This document shows positions 25,287-34,074 of a stretch of DNA of 64,000 nt, piece by piece. Under the pieces are notes generated by a model. The model worked only from the letters and a program-made list of their open reading frames with translations, had not been told where the DNA came from and ran no database searches. This DNA comes from Pseudonocardia cypriaca (GTDB lineage: Bacteria > Actinomycetota > Actinomycetes > Mycobacteriales > Pseudonocardiaceae), in contig NZ_VFPH01000001.1 in the NCBI RefSeq assembly GCF_006717045.1, positions 124,001-188,000 on the forward strand, given 5' to 3'. How positions within the stretch are numbered: the stretch's first letter is position 1; each line of letters opens with the position of its first letter. The position numbers and the translations under genes were made by a program.

Positions 25287-26041
25287 TAGGCGCCGCTGAC
25301 GTCGGTGCCGAAGTACTTGTCCGAGATCTGCTTCAGCGTGCCGTCAGCGCGCAGCTCGCCGAGCGCCCGGTTCACGTCGGCGATCAGGCCGCTGTCCTTG
25401 CGTGCAGCGAACGCCTGCTCACTCGTGTCGCCGGTCGTCCCGGCGATCTTCACGGCGGCGTCGCCCTGCACCTTCTGGTACTCGGCCACCGCGAGCGAGT
25501 CGTTGACCGTGGCGTCCACCCGGCCGTCCTTCAGCAGCTGGACGGCCTGCACGAAGCCCTCGACCGCCTCCACGTTGGCGCCCGCGTCGCGCGCGACGGT
25601 GGCCCAGTTGCTGGTGGCGGACTGCGCGGTGGTCCTGCCCCGCAGGTCGGCCAGGCTGGTGATGTCGGTGTTGTCGGCGCGGGTGACGATCACGCCCTCG
25701 GAGACCGTGTAGGGCTCCGACAGGTCGTACTTGGCCTTGCGCTCGTCGTTGATCGTCACCTGGTTGGCGACCAGGTCGAAGCGCTCGGCCTCCAGCCCGG
25801 CGAAGATCGCGTCCCACGGCGTCTGCACGAACTCGACCTGCTTGCCGAGCTTCGCTCCGACGGCCTGCACGACCTCGACGTCGTACCCGGTGAGCTCGCC
25901 GTCAGGGCCCTGGAAGCTGAACGGGCTGTACGTGCCCTCGGTGCCGACGCGAAGGGTGTCGGCGTCGGATCCGCCGCCGCAGCCGGCGACGCTGAGGGCG
26001 GCCAGTAGCGCGGTGGCCACTGCGATGATCTTGGAGTGCAC
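25286..26041 (-). CDS. Amino-acid-binding lipoprotein of ABC transporter
   Basis: A 251-residue solute-binding protein of the bacterial family 3. The signal peptide VHSKIIAVATALLAALSV ends at a lipobox (VAGC, Cys at about 22), so the protein is a membrane-anchored lipoprotein. The mature part begins TLRVGTEGTYSPFSF and contains TGYDVEVVQAVG, ALFDLVANQVT-like and GKTTAQ-like RGRTTAQSATSNWA, typical of cystine/glutamate binders. The GTG at 26041 is chosen for its AGGAGA eight bases upstream; a longer frame to 26155 is unlikely. Confidence 0.93.
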   Translation of the reverse strand: MHSKIIAVATALLAALSVAGCGGGSDADTLRVGTEGTYSPFSFQGPDGELTGYDVEVVQAVGAKLGKQVEFVQTPWDAIFAGLEAERFDLVANQVTINDERKAKYDLSEPYTVSEGVIVTRADNTDITSLADLRGRTTAQSATSNWATVARDAGANVEAVEGFVQAVQLLKDGRVDATVNDSLAVAEYQKVQGDAAVKIAGTTGDTSEQAFAARKDSGLIADVNRALGELRADGTLKQISDKYFGTDVSGA

Positions 26042-26250
26042 CGGGGGTCTCCTGTCGGTTTCCGGACGCGTCGACCGGGCGGCCAGCATCGTACGAGGTG
26101 CTCGGTGCAGCGCGAACGATCGACCGCGGTGTTCCGGGTCCCGCCGAACGGTCACCGATTCGTGATCGTCGGCGGGAGCCCGGCCCGTGCGGGTGTGACG
26201 CCGGGATCCTGGGAAGGCCGACCGTCGGAGTCGCGGCTTACCGTGGAGAC

Positions 26251-29200
26251 GTGCCCGATGCTCGCTCCCCCGGTTGGATCCGCCGTCTCGTCCGCGCCTG
26301 CCTCCGGCACCGGGCCGTCGCGGTGGGCGCGCTCGGGGCGTCGGTGTTCGGGGTCAGCCTGGAGGCGGTGGGGCCGCTGCTCACCCGCGTCGCCGTCGAC
26401 GACGCCGTCGCGGGGTCGACGGCCGTGCTCGTCCCGGTCGTCGCGGCGGTGGTCGCGCTCGCGCTGGTGCGCTTCGGCGCGGCGTTCGTGCGGCGCTACC
26501 TCGCGGGCCGGCTCGCCCTCGACGTGCAGCACGACCTCCGGCGGCAGGTGTTCGCCGCGATGCAGCGCCTCGACGGCGAGCGCCAGGACACGCTGCGCAC
26601 CGGGCAGGTCGTGTCGCGGTCGATCACGGATCTCCAGCTGGTCCAGACGCTGCTGTCGATGGCCCCGCTCGCGCTCGGCGCGGTGGTGCTCGTCGTCGCG
26701 TCGGTGGCGGCCATGTTGTGGCTCTCCCCGCTGCTCACGGTCGTGGCGCTGGTAGTGGTGCCCACCGTGTGCTGGATCGCGCTGCGCACCAGGGCGAAGC
26801 TGTTCCCGGCCACCTGGTCGGCGCAGCAACGGGCCGCCGACATCGCCCAGCACGTGGAGGAGACCGTCACCGGCGTGCGGGTGGTCAAGGGCTTCGGGCA
26901 GGAGGCCCGTGAGACGGCCTCGCTCGAGCGCCGGGCCTCCCGGCTCTTCGCCGAGCGGATGCGCGCCGCGCGGCTCACGGCCCGGCTCTACCCCACGCTG
27001 CTCGCCCTGCCCACGCTCGGGCAGGTCGGCGTCATCGCGCTGGGCGGCTGGCTCGCGCTGCAGGGTTCGATCAGCCTCGGCACCTTCCTCGCGTTCTCCA
27101 CCTACGTCGCCCAGCTGGTCGGGCCTGCGCGCCTGCTCGGCTCCGTGGTGGTGAGCGCCCAGCTCGCCCGCGCGGGTGTGGAGCGCGTGCACGACCTGAT
27201 CGACTCCCAGCCCGACGTCGTCGACCCGGCCTCCCCGGCCACCCTCCCCGGGGGTCCGCTGTCGGTGGATCTGCACGACGTCACGTTCGGCTACTCGCGC
27301 CGCGACCCGGTGCTCGACGGGGTCACGCTGCACGTGGAGCCGGGCGAGACGCTGGCCGTGGTCGGCACGGCGGGTTCGGGCAAGTCCACCATCGCGCTGC
27401 TCCTGCCGCGCTTCTACGACCCCCAGCGGGGCGAGCTGCGCCTCGGCGGGGTGCCGCTCCCGCAGCTGCGGCTCGCCGACCTGCGGCGCGAGCTCGGCGT
27501 GGTGTTCGAGGAGGCGTTCCTGTTCTCCGACACCATCCGCGCCAACATCGCGTACGGCTGCCCGGACGCGAGTGACGATGAGGTGCGGGCGGCGGCGCGC
27601 GCGGCACAGGTCGACGCGTTCGTCGAGACCCTTCCCGACGGCTACGACACGCTCGTCGGCGAACGCGGGCTCACGCTGTCGGGCGGGCAGCGCCAGCGGA
27701 TCGCGCTGGCGAGGGCCGTGCTCACCGACCCGCGCGTGCTCGTGCTGGACGACGCCACCTCGGCCGTCGACACCTCCACCGAGGCCGCCATCCACGACAC
27801 GCTGCGCGCACTCACGGCCGGCCGCACCACCCTGCTCGTCGCGCACCGCCGCTCCAGCCTCGCCCTCGCCGACCGGATCGCCGTGCTCGACGCAGGGCGC
27901 GTCGTCGACGTGGGCACCGAGGCGGAGCTGATGGAGCGCTGCGCGCTGTTCCGGGAGCTGCTCGACGCGCCCGCACGCGGCACTCGCCGGGCCGGAACGT
28001 CGGACTCGGCGGAGGGCACGGCACAGCTGTGGCCCGAGCCGGGCAGCGAGGGCACGGAGGCGGCGCCGTCCACGTCGACCAGCGCGGGGACGGCCCGGTC
28101 GAGCGGCACGGGCTCCCACGGCGGCGGTGGGATGGGCACCGCCGCGGGCGACATGGCGCCCACCCCGGAGCTGCTCGCGGCGGTCGAGGCGCTGCCACCG
28201 GCCACCGAGGTGCCCCGCGTGCCGGGCGAGGACCCCACCGCCCCCGATCCCGCGTTCCGGCTCACCCGCCTGCTGCGACCGGTGCGCACGCCGCTCCTGC
28301 TCGGGGTCACCCTGGTCGCGCTCGACGCCCTCGGCAGCCTCGCGCTGCCCGCCGTCACGCGCCTGGCGATCGACGGCGGCATCACGGCGGGGGCGTCAAG
28401 CGTCCTCGTCACGGCCTCGATGCTGGGGCTCGGGCTCGTCGTCGTGGGCTGGCTCGTGGTCGCTGCGCAGACCGTCATCACGGCGCGCGCCGGGGAGACC
28501 CTGCTCTACCTGCTGCGCGTTCGCAGCTACGCCCACCTGCAGCGGCTGGGCCTCGACTACTTCGAGCGCGAGCTCTCCGGCCGGATCATGACCCGGATGA
28601 CCACCGACGTCGACGCGCTGTCGACGTTCCTGCAGACCGGGCTCGCGCAGGCCGTGGTCAGCGTGCTCACGATCGGCGGTGTCGCGGGCGCACTGCTGGT
28701 CACCGACCCGCAGCTCGCGCTCGTCGCGCTCGCGGTGGTGCCGGTCCTCGCCGTCGCCACGGTGGTGTTCCGCCGGGTGTCGTCGGCGGCGTACGCCGAG
28801 GCCCGCGAGCGGGTGAGCCTCGTCAACGCCGACTTCCAGGAGAACGTCACCGGGGTGCGCGTGGCGCAGGCCTACGTCCGCGAGGAGCGCAGCGCCATCA
28901 CGTTCGCCGAGCGCAGCGCCGCCTACCGGCGCTCCCGGCTGCGGGCGCAGCGCTACATCGCCACCTACTTCCCGTTCGTCGCCCTGCTCTCGGACATCGC
29001 GACGGCCGCCGTGCTCGGGGTCGGCGCGGCGCGCGTGGCCGGGGGCGACCTCACGCCGGGGGTGCTCACCGCGTTCCTGCTCTACCTGGGGCTGTTCTTC
29101 GCGCCCGTCCAGCAGCTGTCGCAGGTCTTCGACGGCTACCAGCAGGCCCGCATCGGGCTGTCGCGCATCGGCGAGCTGCTGCGCACGCCCACGTCGGTGC

Positions 29201-29985
29201 CGCCGGAGCCGGCGGGCGACCCCGTCCCGGTGCCCGAGCGGTTCCGGGGCGAGGTCGAGCTGCGCGACGTCGGCTTCAGCTACGCCGGCGCGGGGGCGCC
29301 CGCGCTCGACGGCGTCTCGCTGCGGGTCGCGCCCGGCGAGACGGTCGCGCTCGTCGGGGCCACCGGTGCGGGCAAGTCCACGGTGGTCAAGCTCCTCGCC
29401 CGGTTCTACGACACCGGCACCGGCGCGGTGCTCGTCGACGGCGTGGACGTGCGGCGGTATCCCCTCGCCGCGTTCCGGCAGCGGCTGGGCATCGTGCCGC
29501 AGGAACCGCACCTGTTCACCGGCGACGTCGCCGCCAACATCGCCTACGCCCGTCCCGACGCGAGCCCGGCGCAGATCGAGGCGGCCGCGCGGGCCGTCGG
29601 CGCGCTCGACCTCGTGCGCGCGCTGCCCGGCGGGTTCCGGCACCCGGTCGGGGAGCGGGGGCAGGGGCTGTCGGCGGGGCAGCGGCAGCTCATCGCTCTG
29701 GCCCGCGCCGAGCTCGCCGACCCCGACCTGCTGCTCCTCGACGAGGCCACGGCCGCCCTCGACCCGGCCACCGAGGCCGCGGTGCACGCCGCGGGCGACC
29801 GCGTCACCTCCCGCCGCACGGCGTTCGTCGTGGCCCACCGGCTCGGCACTGCTGCGCGGGCCGACCGGATCGTGGTGCTCGACGGCGGCCGGATCGTCGA
29901 GGTGGGTTCGCACGCCGAGCTGCTCGGGGCGGGCGGCCACTACGCGCGGCTGTGGGAGGCGGGCGAGATGGAGCCCGCTGCGTAA
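26251..29985 (+). CDS. Fused heterodimeric-type ABC exporter (TMD-NBD-TMD-NBD)
   Basis: A 1244-residue polypeptide joining two half-exporters. Half 1: membrane domain about residues 10-310, NBD1 with GTAGSGKST, LSGGQRQRIALARA and VLVLDDATSAVD. Half 2: after a Ser/Thr/Gly-rich linker (about 585-640), a second membrane domain and NBD2 with GATGAGKST, LSAGQRQLIALARA and LLLLDEATAALD. NBD1 has Asp instead of the catalytic Glu after Walker B, as in the degenerate half of TM287/288-type heterodimers, while NBD2 keeps Glu. It likely exports a drug or lipid. The GTG at 26251 follows GGAG; the frame is open further upstream but without domain sequence. Confidence 0.93.
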   Translation: MPDARSPGWIRRLVRACLRHRAVAVGALGASVFGVSLEAVGPLLTRVAVDDAVAGSTAVLVPVVAAVVALALVRFGAAFVRRYLAGRLALDVQHDLRRQVFAAMQRLDGERQDTLRTGQVVSRSITDLQLVQTLLSMAPLALGAVVLVVASVAAMLWLSPLLTVVALVVVPTVCWIALRTRAKLFPATWSAQQRAADIAQHVEETVTGVRVVKGFGQEARETASLERRASRLFAERMRAARLTARLYPTLLALPTLGQVGVIALGGWLALQGSISLGTFLAFSTYVAQLVGPARLLGSVVVSAQLARAGVERVHDLIDSQPDVVDPASPATLPGGPLSVDLHDVTFGYSRRDPVLDGVTLHVEPGETLAVVGTAGSGKSTIALLLPRFYDPQRGELRLGGVPLPQLRLADLRRELGVVFEEAFLFSDTIRANIAYGCPDASDDEVRAAARAAQVDAFVETLPDGYDTLVGERGLTLSGGQRQRIALARAVLTDPRVLVLDDATSAVDTSTEAAIHDTLRALTAGRTTLLVAHRRSSLALADRIAVLDAGRVVDVGTEAELMERCALFRELLDAPARGTRRAGTSDSAEGTAQLWPEPGSEGTEAAPSTSTSAGTARSSGTGSHGGGGMGTAAGDMAPTPELLAAVEALPPATEVPRVPGEDPTAPDPAFRLTRLLRPVRTPLLLGVTLVALDALGSLALPAVTRLAIDGGITAGASSVLVTASMLGLGLVVVGWLVVAAQTVITARAGETLLYLLRVRSYAHLQRLGLDYFERELSGRIMTRMTTDVDALSTFLQTGLAQAVVSVLTIGGVAGALLVTDPQLALVALAVVPVLAVATVVFRRVSSAAYAEARERVSLVNADFQENVTGVRVAQAYVREERSAITFAERSAAYRRSRLRAQRYIATYFPFVALLSDIATAAVLGVGAARVAGGDLTPGVLTAFLLYLGLFFAPVQQLSQVFDGYQQARIGLSRIGELLRTPTSVPPEPAGDPVPVPERFRGEVELRDVGFSYAGAGAPALDGVSLRVAPGETVALVGATGAGKSTVVKLLARFYDTGTGAVLVDGVDVRRYPLAAFRQRLGIVPQEPHLFTGDVAANIAYARPDASPAQIEAAARAVGALDLVRALPGGFRHPVGERGQGLSAGQRQLIALARAELADPDLLLLDEATAALDPATEAAVHAAGDRVTSRRTAFVVAHRLGTAARADRIVVLDGGRIVEVGSHAELLGAGGHYARLWEAGEMEPAA

Positions 29986-29990
29986 GCAGA

Positions 29991-30033
29991 GCCGAATCCT
30001 GCCCGATTCCGGGCAGGAAATTTGTGGTTCGGC
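29991..30033 (+). terminator. Intrinsic terminator after the ABC exporter
   Basis: TCCTGCCCG (29997-30005) and CGGGCAGGA (30010-30018) form a perfect 9-bp stem with the loop ATTC, followed by AATTT. The outer arms GCCGAA (29991-29996) and TTCGGC (30028-30033) add a second stem. It lies 11 bp after the exporter stop. Confidence 0.65.
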
Positions 30034-30059
30034 GTCCTGGTCGGGCACCATCTCTTCCC

Positions 30060-30329
30060 GTGCCCGCCGGACCGTACGACGATCTCATCGCGCACCTGGT
30101 CCGCAGCACCCCCCTCGACTCGGGGGAGGCGGCACGTGTGGTGGCCGAGGTCCTCGTCTACTTCTCCGAACAGTTGCCGGACTACGTCCGGCGCAGGCAC
30201 GCGGAGCTGAAACGCCGCGGGCTCACGAACGAGCAGATATTCGCGGCGCTGAGCGCGGAGCTGGCGACGCGGCGGGTGGCCCCGCCGCCGCTGTCGGCGC
30301 GGCAGCTGCGGCGCATCGTCTACGGGTGA
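30060..30329 (+). CDS. Small conserved-looking protein upstream of glmS, 89 aa
   Basis: From the GTG at 30060 the product is 89 residues, helical, with YDDLIAHLVRSTPLD, VVAEVLVYFSEQLPDYVRRR, LKRRGLTNEQIFAALSAEL and a C-terminal LSARQLRRIVYG. The C-terminal signature and codon use argue that it is real; I believe similar short proteins exist in other actinobacteria but cannot name a family. No signal or membrane segment is present. It lies 16 bp before glmS and may share its transcript. Confidence 0.6.
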   Translation: MPAGPYDDLIAHLVRSTPLDSGEAARVVAEVLVYFSEQLPDYVRRRHAELKRRGLTNEQIFAALSAELATRRVAPPPLSARQLRRIVYG

Positions 30330-30345
30330 ACGTGAAGGGACTTCC

Positions 30346-32172
30346 ATGTGCGGCATCGTCGGATACGTCGGACCCCAGGACGCCGCCCCGATCCTCCTCG
30401 AGGGGCTGGGGCGCCTGGAGTACCGCGGGTACGACAGCGCCGGTCTCGCGCTGCGCGGCCGGAGCGGGCTCAAGATCCGCAAGGTGAGCGGGCGGGTCGC
30501 CGAGCTGGCCGCCGAGCTGCCGCCGCGGTTCAAGGGCGCGCCGGGCATCGGGCACACGCGCTGGGCCACGCACGGTGAGCCGAGCGAGGCCAACGCCCAC
30601 CCGCAGACCGACACGGCCGGGCGCATCGCGGTCGTCCACAACGGCATCATCGAGAACGCCGACGAGCTGCGCGCGAAGCTCACGGCCGACGGGGTCGAGT
30701 TCACCTCGCAGACCGACACCGAGACGGTGGCGCACCTCGTGGCGGCCGCCTTCGCCGCAGGCGCCGAGGACCTGGAGCAGGCCGTCCGCCAGGCGCTGCG
30801 GCAGGTGGTCGGGGCCTACGGCCTCGCGATCCTGGACGCCGAGCACCCGGACCGGATCGTCGTCGCCCGCAACGGCAGCCCGGTGCTGCTCGGCGTCGGG
30901 GAGAAGGAGATGTTCGTGGCGTCGGACGTCGCGGCGCTGATCGGCTACACGCGCCAGGTCGTCTACCTCGACGACGGCGAGCTGGCCACGATCACCGCGA
31001 ACGGCTACCGCACGTACACCCTCGACGACCGCGCAGTGGCCAAGAGCCCGTCCACGATCGACTGGGACGTGGTCGGCGCCGAGATCGGCGACCACGCGCA
31101 CTTCCTGGTGAAGGAGATCCAGGAGCAGCCGCGCACGATCGAGCGGGCACTGAAGGGCCGCATCGACGAGCGCTTCGCCACCGCGCACCTCGGCGGGCTC
31201 AACATGTCCGTCCGCGAGGCGCGGGAGTTCCGCCGGGTGAAGATCCTCGGCTGCGGGTCGGCCTGCTACGCGGGCGAGCTCGGTGCGCAGCTGATCGAGG
31301 ACCTCGCGCGCGTCCCGGCGAGCGCCGAGCCTGCGTCGGAGTTCCGCTACCGCAACCCGGTGGTCGAGCCGGACACGCTCTACGTCGCGGTCAGCCAGTC
31401 CGGCGAGACGATCGACACCCTCGCCGCGGTGCAGGAGCTGCAGCGCAAGGGCGGCCGCGTGATCGGGATCGTGAACGTCGTCGGCTCGACGATCGCGCGC
31501 CAGGTCGACGGCGGCATCTACCTCCACGCCGGCCCCGAGATGTCGGTGGCCGCCACGAAGTCGTTCACGTCGACGGTCACGGCGTTCGCGCTGCTCGCGC
31601 TGCACCTCGGCCGGATCCGCGACCTCGCGCCGGAGCAGGGGCGTCGCATCATCGCGGGCCTGAACGCGCTGCCAGCGCAGATCGCGCAGATCCTCGAGCA
31701 GTCCGACGGCATCGCGGAGGTCGCCAAGGAGGTCGCGAAGAGTCACAGCGTGATGTTCGTCGGCCGCCGCCGCGGCTGGCCCGTCGCGCGGGAGGGCGCG
31801 CAGAAGCTGAAGGAGATCTCCTACGTCCACGCGGAGGCGTACCCGTCGGCCGAGCTCAAGCACGGCCCGCTGGCGCTGATCAGCCCGGAGATGCCGACCG
31901 TCGCGGTCGTCCCCGACGACGACCTGCTCGACAAGAACACCTCGACGCTCTCGGAGATCAAGGCGCGCAAGGGCCCGGTGATCGCGGTGGCGCACCGGGA
32001 GCTGCCGACCGACCTCGCCGACCGCACCATCGTGGTGCCGAAGGGCGAGCCGGAGCTGGACCCGATCCTGCTGTCGATCCCCCTGCAGGTCCTCGCCTAC
32101 CACGCCGCGGTCGCGCTGGACCGGGACGTGGACAAGCCCCGCAACCTGGCCAAGAGCGTCACGGTGGAGTAG
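30346..32172 (+). CDS. glmS: Glutamine--fructose-6-phosphate aminotransferase (isomerizing)
   Basis: A 608-residue enzyme making glucosamine-6-phosphate for peptidoglycan. The N-terminal glutaminase has the catalytic Cys2 (MCGIVGYVG), with TRWATHGEPSEANAHP later. Two SIS sugar-isomerase domains follow (ILGCGSACYAGELGAQL and SQSGETIDT near residue 345; VGRRRGWPVAREGAQKLKE), and the conserved C-terminal AKSVTVE is intact. The full length is standard. The upstream space is too short for a glmS ribozyme. Confidence 0.97.
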   Translation: MCGIVGYVGPQDAAPILLEGLGRLEYRGYDSAGLALRGRSGLKIRKVSGRVAELAAELPPRFKGAPGIGHTRWATHGEPSEANAHPQTDTAGRIAVVHNGIIENADELRAKLTADGVEFTSQTDTETVAHLVAAAFAAGAEDLEQAVRQALRQVVGAYGLAILDAEHPDRIVVARNGSPVLLGVGEKEMFVASDVAALIGYTRQVVYLDDGELATITANGYRTYTLDDRAVAKSPSTIDWDVVGAEIGDHAHFLVKEIQEQPRTIERALKGRIDERFATAHLGGLNMSVREAREFRRVKILGCGSACYAGELGAQLIEDLARVPASAEPASEFRYRNPVVEPDTLYVAVSQSGETIDTLAAVQELQRKGGRVIGIVNVVGSTIARQVDGGIYLHAGPEMSVAATKSFTSTVTAFALLALHLGRIRDLAPEQGRRIIAGLNALPAQIAQILEQSDGIAEVAKEVAKSHSVMFVGRRRGWPVAREGAQKLKEISYVHAEAYPSAELKHGPLALISPEMPTVAVVPDDDLLDKNTSTLSEIKARKGPVIAVAHRELPTDLADRTIVVPKGEPELDPILLSIPLQVLAYHAAVALDRDVDKPRNLAKSVTVE

Positions 32173-32707
32173 CCGGGAAGAAGATCGCGGTCACCAGGTG
32201 CGAGCTGCGCTCCGGCGTGGGCTGGTTGTCCACCACCTCCCGTAGCAGGGAGCGCAGCCCGTCGATCAGCTTCGCGCGCTCGTCGGGGCCGAGCCACAGG
32301 ACGCCCTGCCGGTAGCCGACCTGGTCGGCCACGGGGTCGGCGCCGGGGCGGTCGAGGTAGGCGTTGAACTCGGCGAGCACGGCGGCCATGCCCGCGGCGA
32401 AGGCGCGGCGGTGGTCGTCGAGGGACATGGCAGCGGCCACGTCGGCGCCGATCGCCGCCCGCTCCCCGCGCAGCCGGTAGTGCCGTTCGACGGCGCCGTG
32501 GACGCGCTGCTCGTCGGCGACCTCCAGAACGCCCGCATCGGCCAGCACGCCCACGTGGCGGTACACGCTGGTCTTGGGGACGTCCGGTAGCTGGGTGCAC
32601 AGGTCCGACGTCGTGCGCGTCTGCCCGCCGGACATCGCGAACACGATCCTCAGCCGCACCGGATGAACGAGCAGGTCGAGCAGGTCCACGGCCTGACGAT
32701 CCCACAT
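32159..32707 (-). CDS. ArsR-like winged-helix regulator next to erythromycin-esterase-like gene
   Basis: A 182-residue regulator from the ATG at 32707. The winged helix is about residues 6-75 (LDLLVHPVRLRIVFAMSGG, then VPKTSVYRHVGVLADAGVL). A C-terminal helical part, with RQGVLWLGPDERAKLIDGL, resembles HTH_20-type proteins. Its 3' end overlaps glmS by 14 bp. It faces the esterase-like gene across 36 bp that hold a near-perfect palindrome, so it probably represses both genes. Confidence 0.82.
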   Translation of the reverse strand: MWDRQAVDLLDLLVHPVRLRIVFAMSGGQTRTTSDLCTQLPDVPKTSVYRHVGVLADAGVLEVADEQRVHGAVERHYRLRGERAAIGADVAAAMSLDDHRRAFAAGMAAVLAEFNAYLDRPGADPVADQVGYRQGVLWLGPDERAKLIDGLRSLLREVVDNQPTPERSSHLVTAIFFPATPP

Positions 32708-32713
32708 CTGGTA

Positions 32714-32735
32714 CCGTTCCCAAAATTGGAAACGG
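32714..32735. promoter_or_regulatory. Palindromic operator between regulator and esterase-like gene
   Basis: CCGTTCCCA (32714-32722) and TGGAAACGG (32727-32735) pair at eight of nine positions around AAAT. The site fills most of the 36 bp between the two divergent starts and would overlap any promoter there. Confidence 0.55.
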
Positions 32736-32743
32736 AGATCTCG

Positions 32744-34009
32744 ATGGATGAACTGAGCGACGACGGGGTGATCCCGCTCTCCACGCTGGAGCCGGAAGCG
32801 CCCCTGGACGACCTGGGATGGCTCGACGAGCTGATCGGCGACGCGAAGGTGGTCGCGATCGGCGAGAGCGAGCACTACACCCGCGAGTACCTCCAGCTCC
32901 GGCACCGGCTGACGCGCTACCTCGTCGAGCGGCACGGGTTCGGTGCCGTCGCGATGGAGTCGGGGTTCGCAGAGGGGTGGCTGGTCGACGGCTGGGTCCG
33001 CGGCGGCGACGGCGAGCTCGGGCACGTCATGGCGAACGGGCTGACGTCGCTGAGCGGGCTGTGGACGGAGATACGCGACCTGCTGGCGTGGATGCGGGAC
33101 CGAGGGGTCGGCTTCTACGGGATCGACCTGGGCGGGTCGAACGTGTCCCTGCTCCCGGGACTCGACGCCGTGACCGCCTACCTCGCGGAGGCCGACCCGG
33201 AGCTCAGGCCCGATCCCGCTGTCCGGGAGACGGCGCTCGCCTTCTCGGCCGGGTCGCCGTTCGGGATCCCCGCGGCGATGGCCGGTTACCCCGCCCTCCC
33301 CGGCGAGCGCAGGGACGCGCTGACGGCGGGGCTCGCCGATCTCCGGGCGCGGCTGATCGCCCGGCGCCTCGAGTACCTGCGGCGATCCGGCGCCGAGGCG
33401 TACGCGCGTGCGCTCCGCACGATGGACCTCACGGTCACGATCGACGCGCAGTTCCGCGCCATGGCCCGCGGTGGGCAGTTCGCGATGCACCGCGAGACGG
33501 CGATCGCCGACACCGTCGAGTGGATCGTCGACCGGGAGGAGGGCCGGGTCGTCCTGCCGGCGCACAACGGCCACGTCCAGCGCTGCCCCTGCACGATGCC
33601 GGGGGTGGCGGAGGCGTCGATGGGCATGCACCTCGCCGACCGCCTCGGCTCGGACTACGTGGTCATCGGCACGACCGCGGGGACCGGCCCGACGCTCGCC
33701 GACGCGCCGGAGTTCTTCGCCGGCACGCTGTTCGCCGAGATGGGGCCGCCCGATCCCGACAGCCTCGACGCGCTGATGGCCGCGAGCCACGACGGCCCGT
33801 TCGCGGTCGATCTGCGCCGGCTCCCGCCCACGGACACCGCGCGGGTCCGGGCGGCCGGCCGCCAGCGCTTCGGCCGCCTCTACTCCGAGCAGAACCCCCT
33901 GGCCGCCTACGACGCCGTGATCCACGTCCCCCGCCTGACAGCGGCAGAGCCGGACGCGGCGGCCGTCGCGGCGTCACCCGCGGACGTCCGGAAGGCGTTC
34001 GCCGGCTAG
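32744..34009 (+). CDS. Erythromycin esterase-family protein
   Basis: A 421-residue protein from the ATG at 32744 (GGAG seven bases upstream). It carries the family motifs VVAIGESEHYTREY (residues 36-49) and VVLPAHNGHVQRC (near 275), whose Glu and His residues match those essential in EreA/EreB, and AVAMESGFAEGW. Members hydrolyse macrolide lactones or related esters; many environmental members have unknown substrates. Divergent regulation by an ArsR-like protein suggests an inducible detoxification role. Confidence 0.85.
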   Translation: MDELSDDGVIPLSTLEPEAPLDDLGWLDELIGDAKVVAIGESEHYTREYLQLRHRLTRYLVERHGFGAVAMESGFAEGWLVDGWVRGGDGELGHVMANGLTSLSGLWTEIRDLLAWMRDRGVGFYGIDLGGSNVSLLPGLDAVTAYLAEADPELRPDPAVRETALAFSAGSPFGIPAAMAGYPALPGERRDALTAGLADLRARLIARRLEYLRRSGAEAYARALRTMDLTVTIDAQFRAMARGGQFAMHRETAIADTVEWIVDREEGRVVLPAHNGHVQRCPCTMPGVAEASMGMHLADRLGSDYVVIGTTAGTGPTLADAPEFFAGTLFAEMGPPDPDSLDALMAASHDGPFAVDLRRLPPTDTARVRAAGRQRFGRLYSEQNPLAAYDAVIHVPRLTAAEPDAAAVAASPADVRKAFAG

Positions 34010-34030
34010 TTGCGCGCTCGGCACCGTCGT

Positions 34031-34052
34031 CGCAGAGGGAAGGGACTCTGCG
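34031..34052. terminator. Possible weak bidirectional terminator
   Basis: CGCAGAG (34031-34037) and CTCTGCG (34046-34052) form a perfect 7-bp stem with an 8-base loop, between two convergent genes ending at 34009 and 34075. There is no T tract. Confidence 0.4.
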
Positions 34053-34074
34053 CAGCCCCCAGCCGCCGCGCGGA

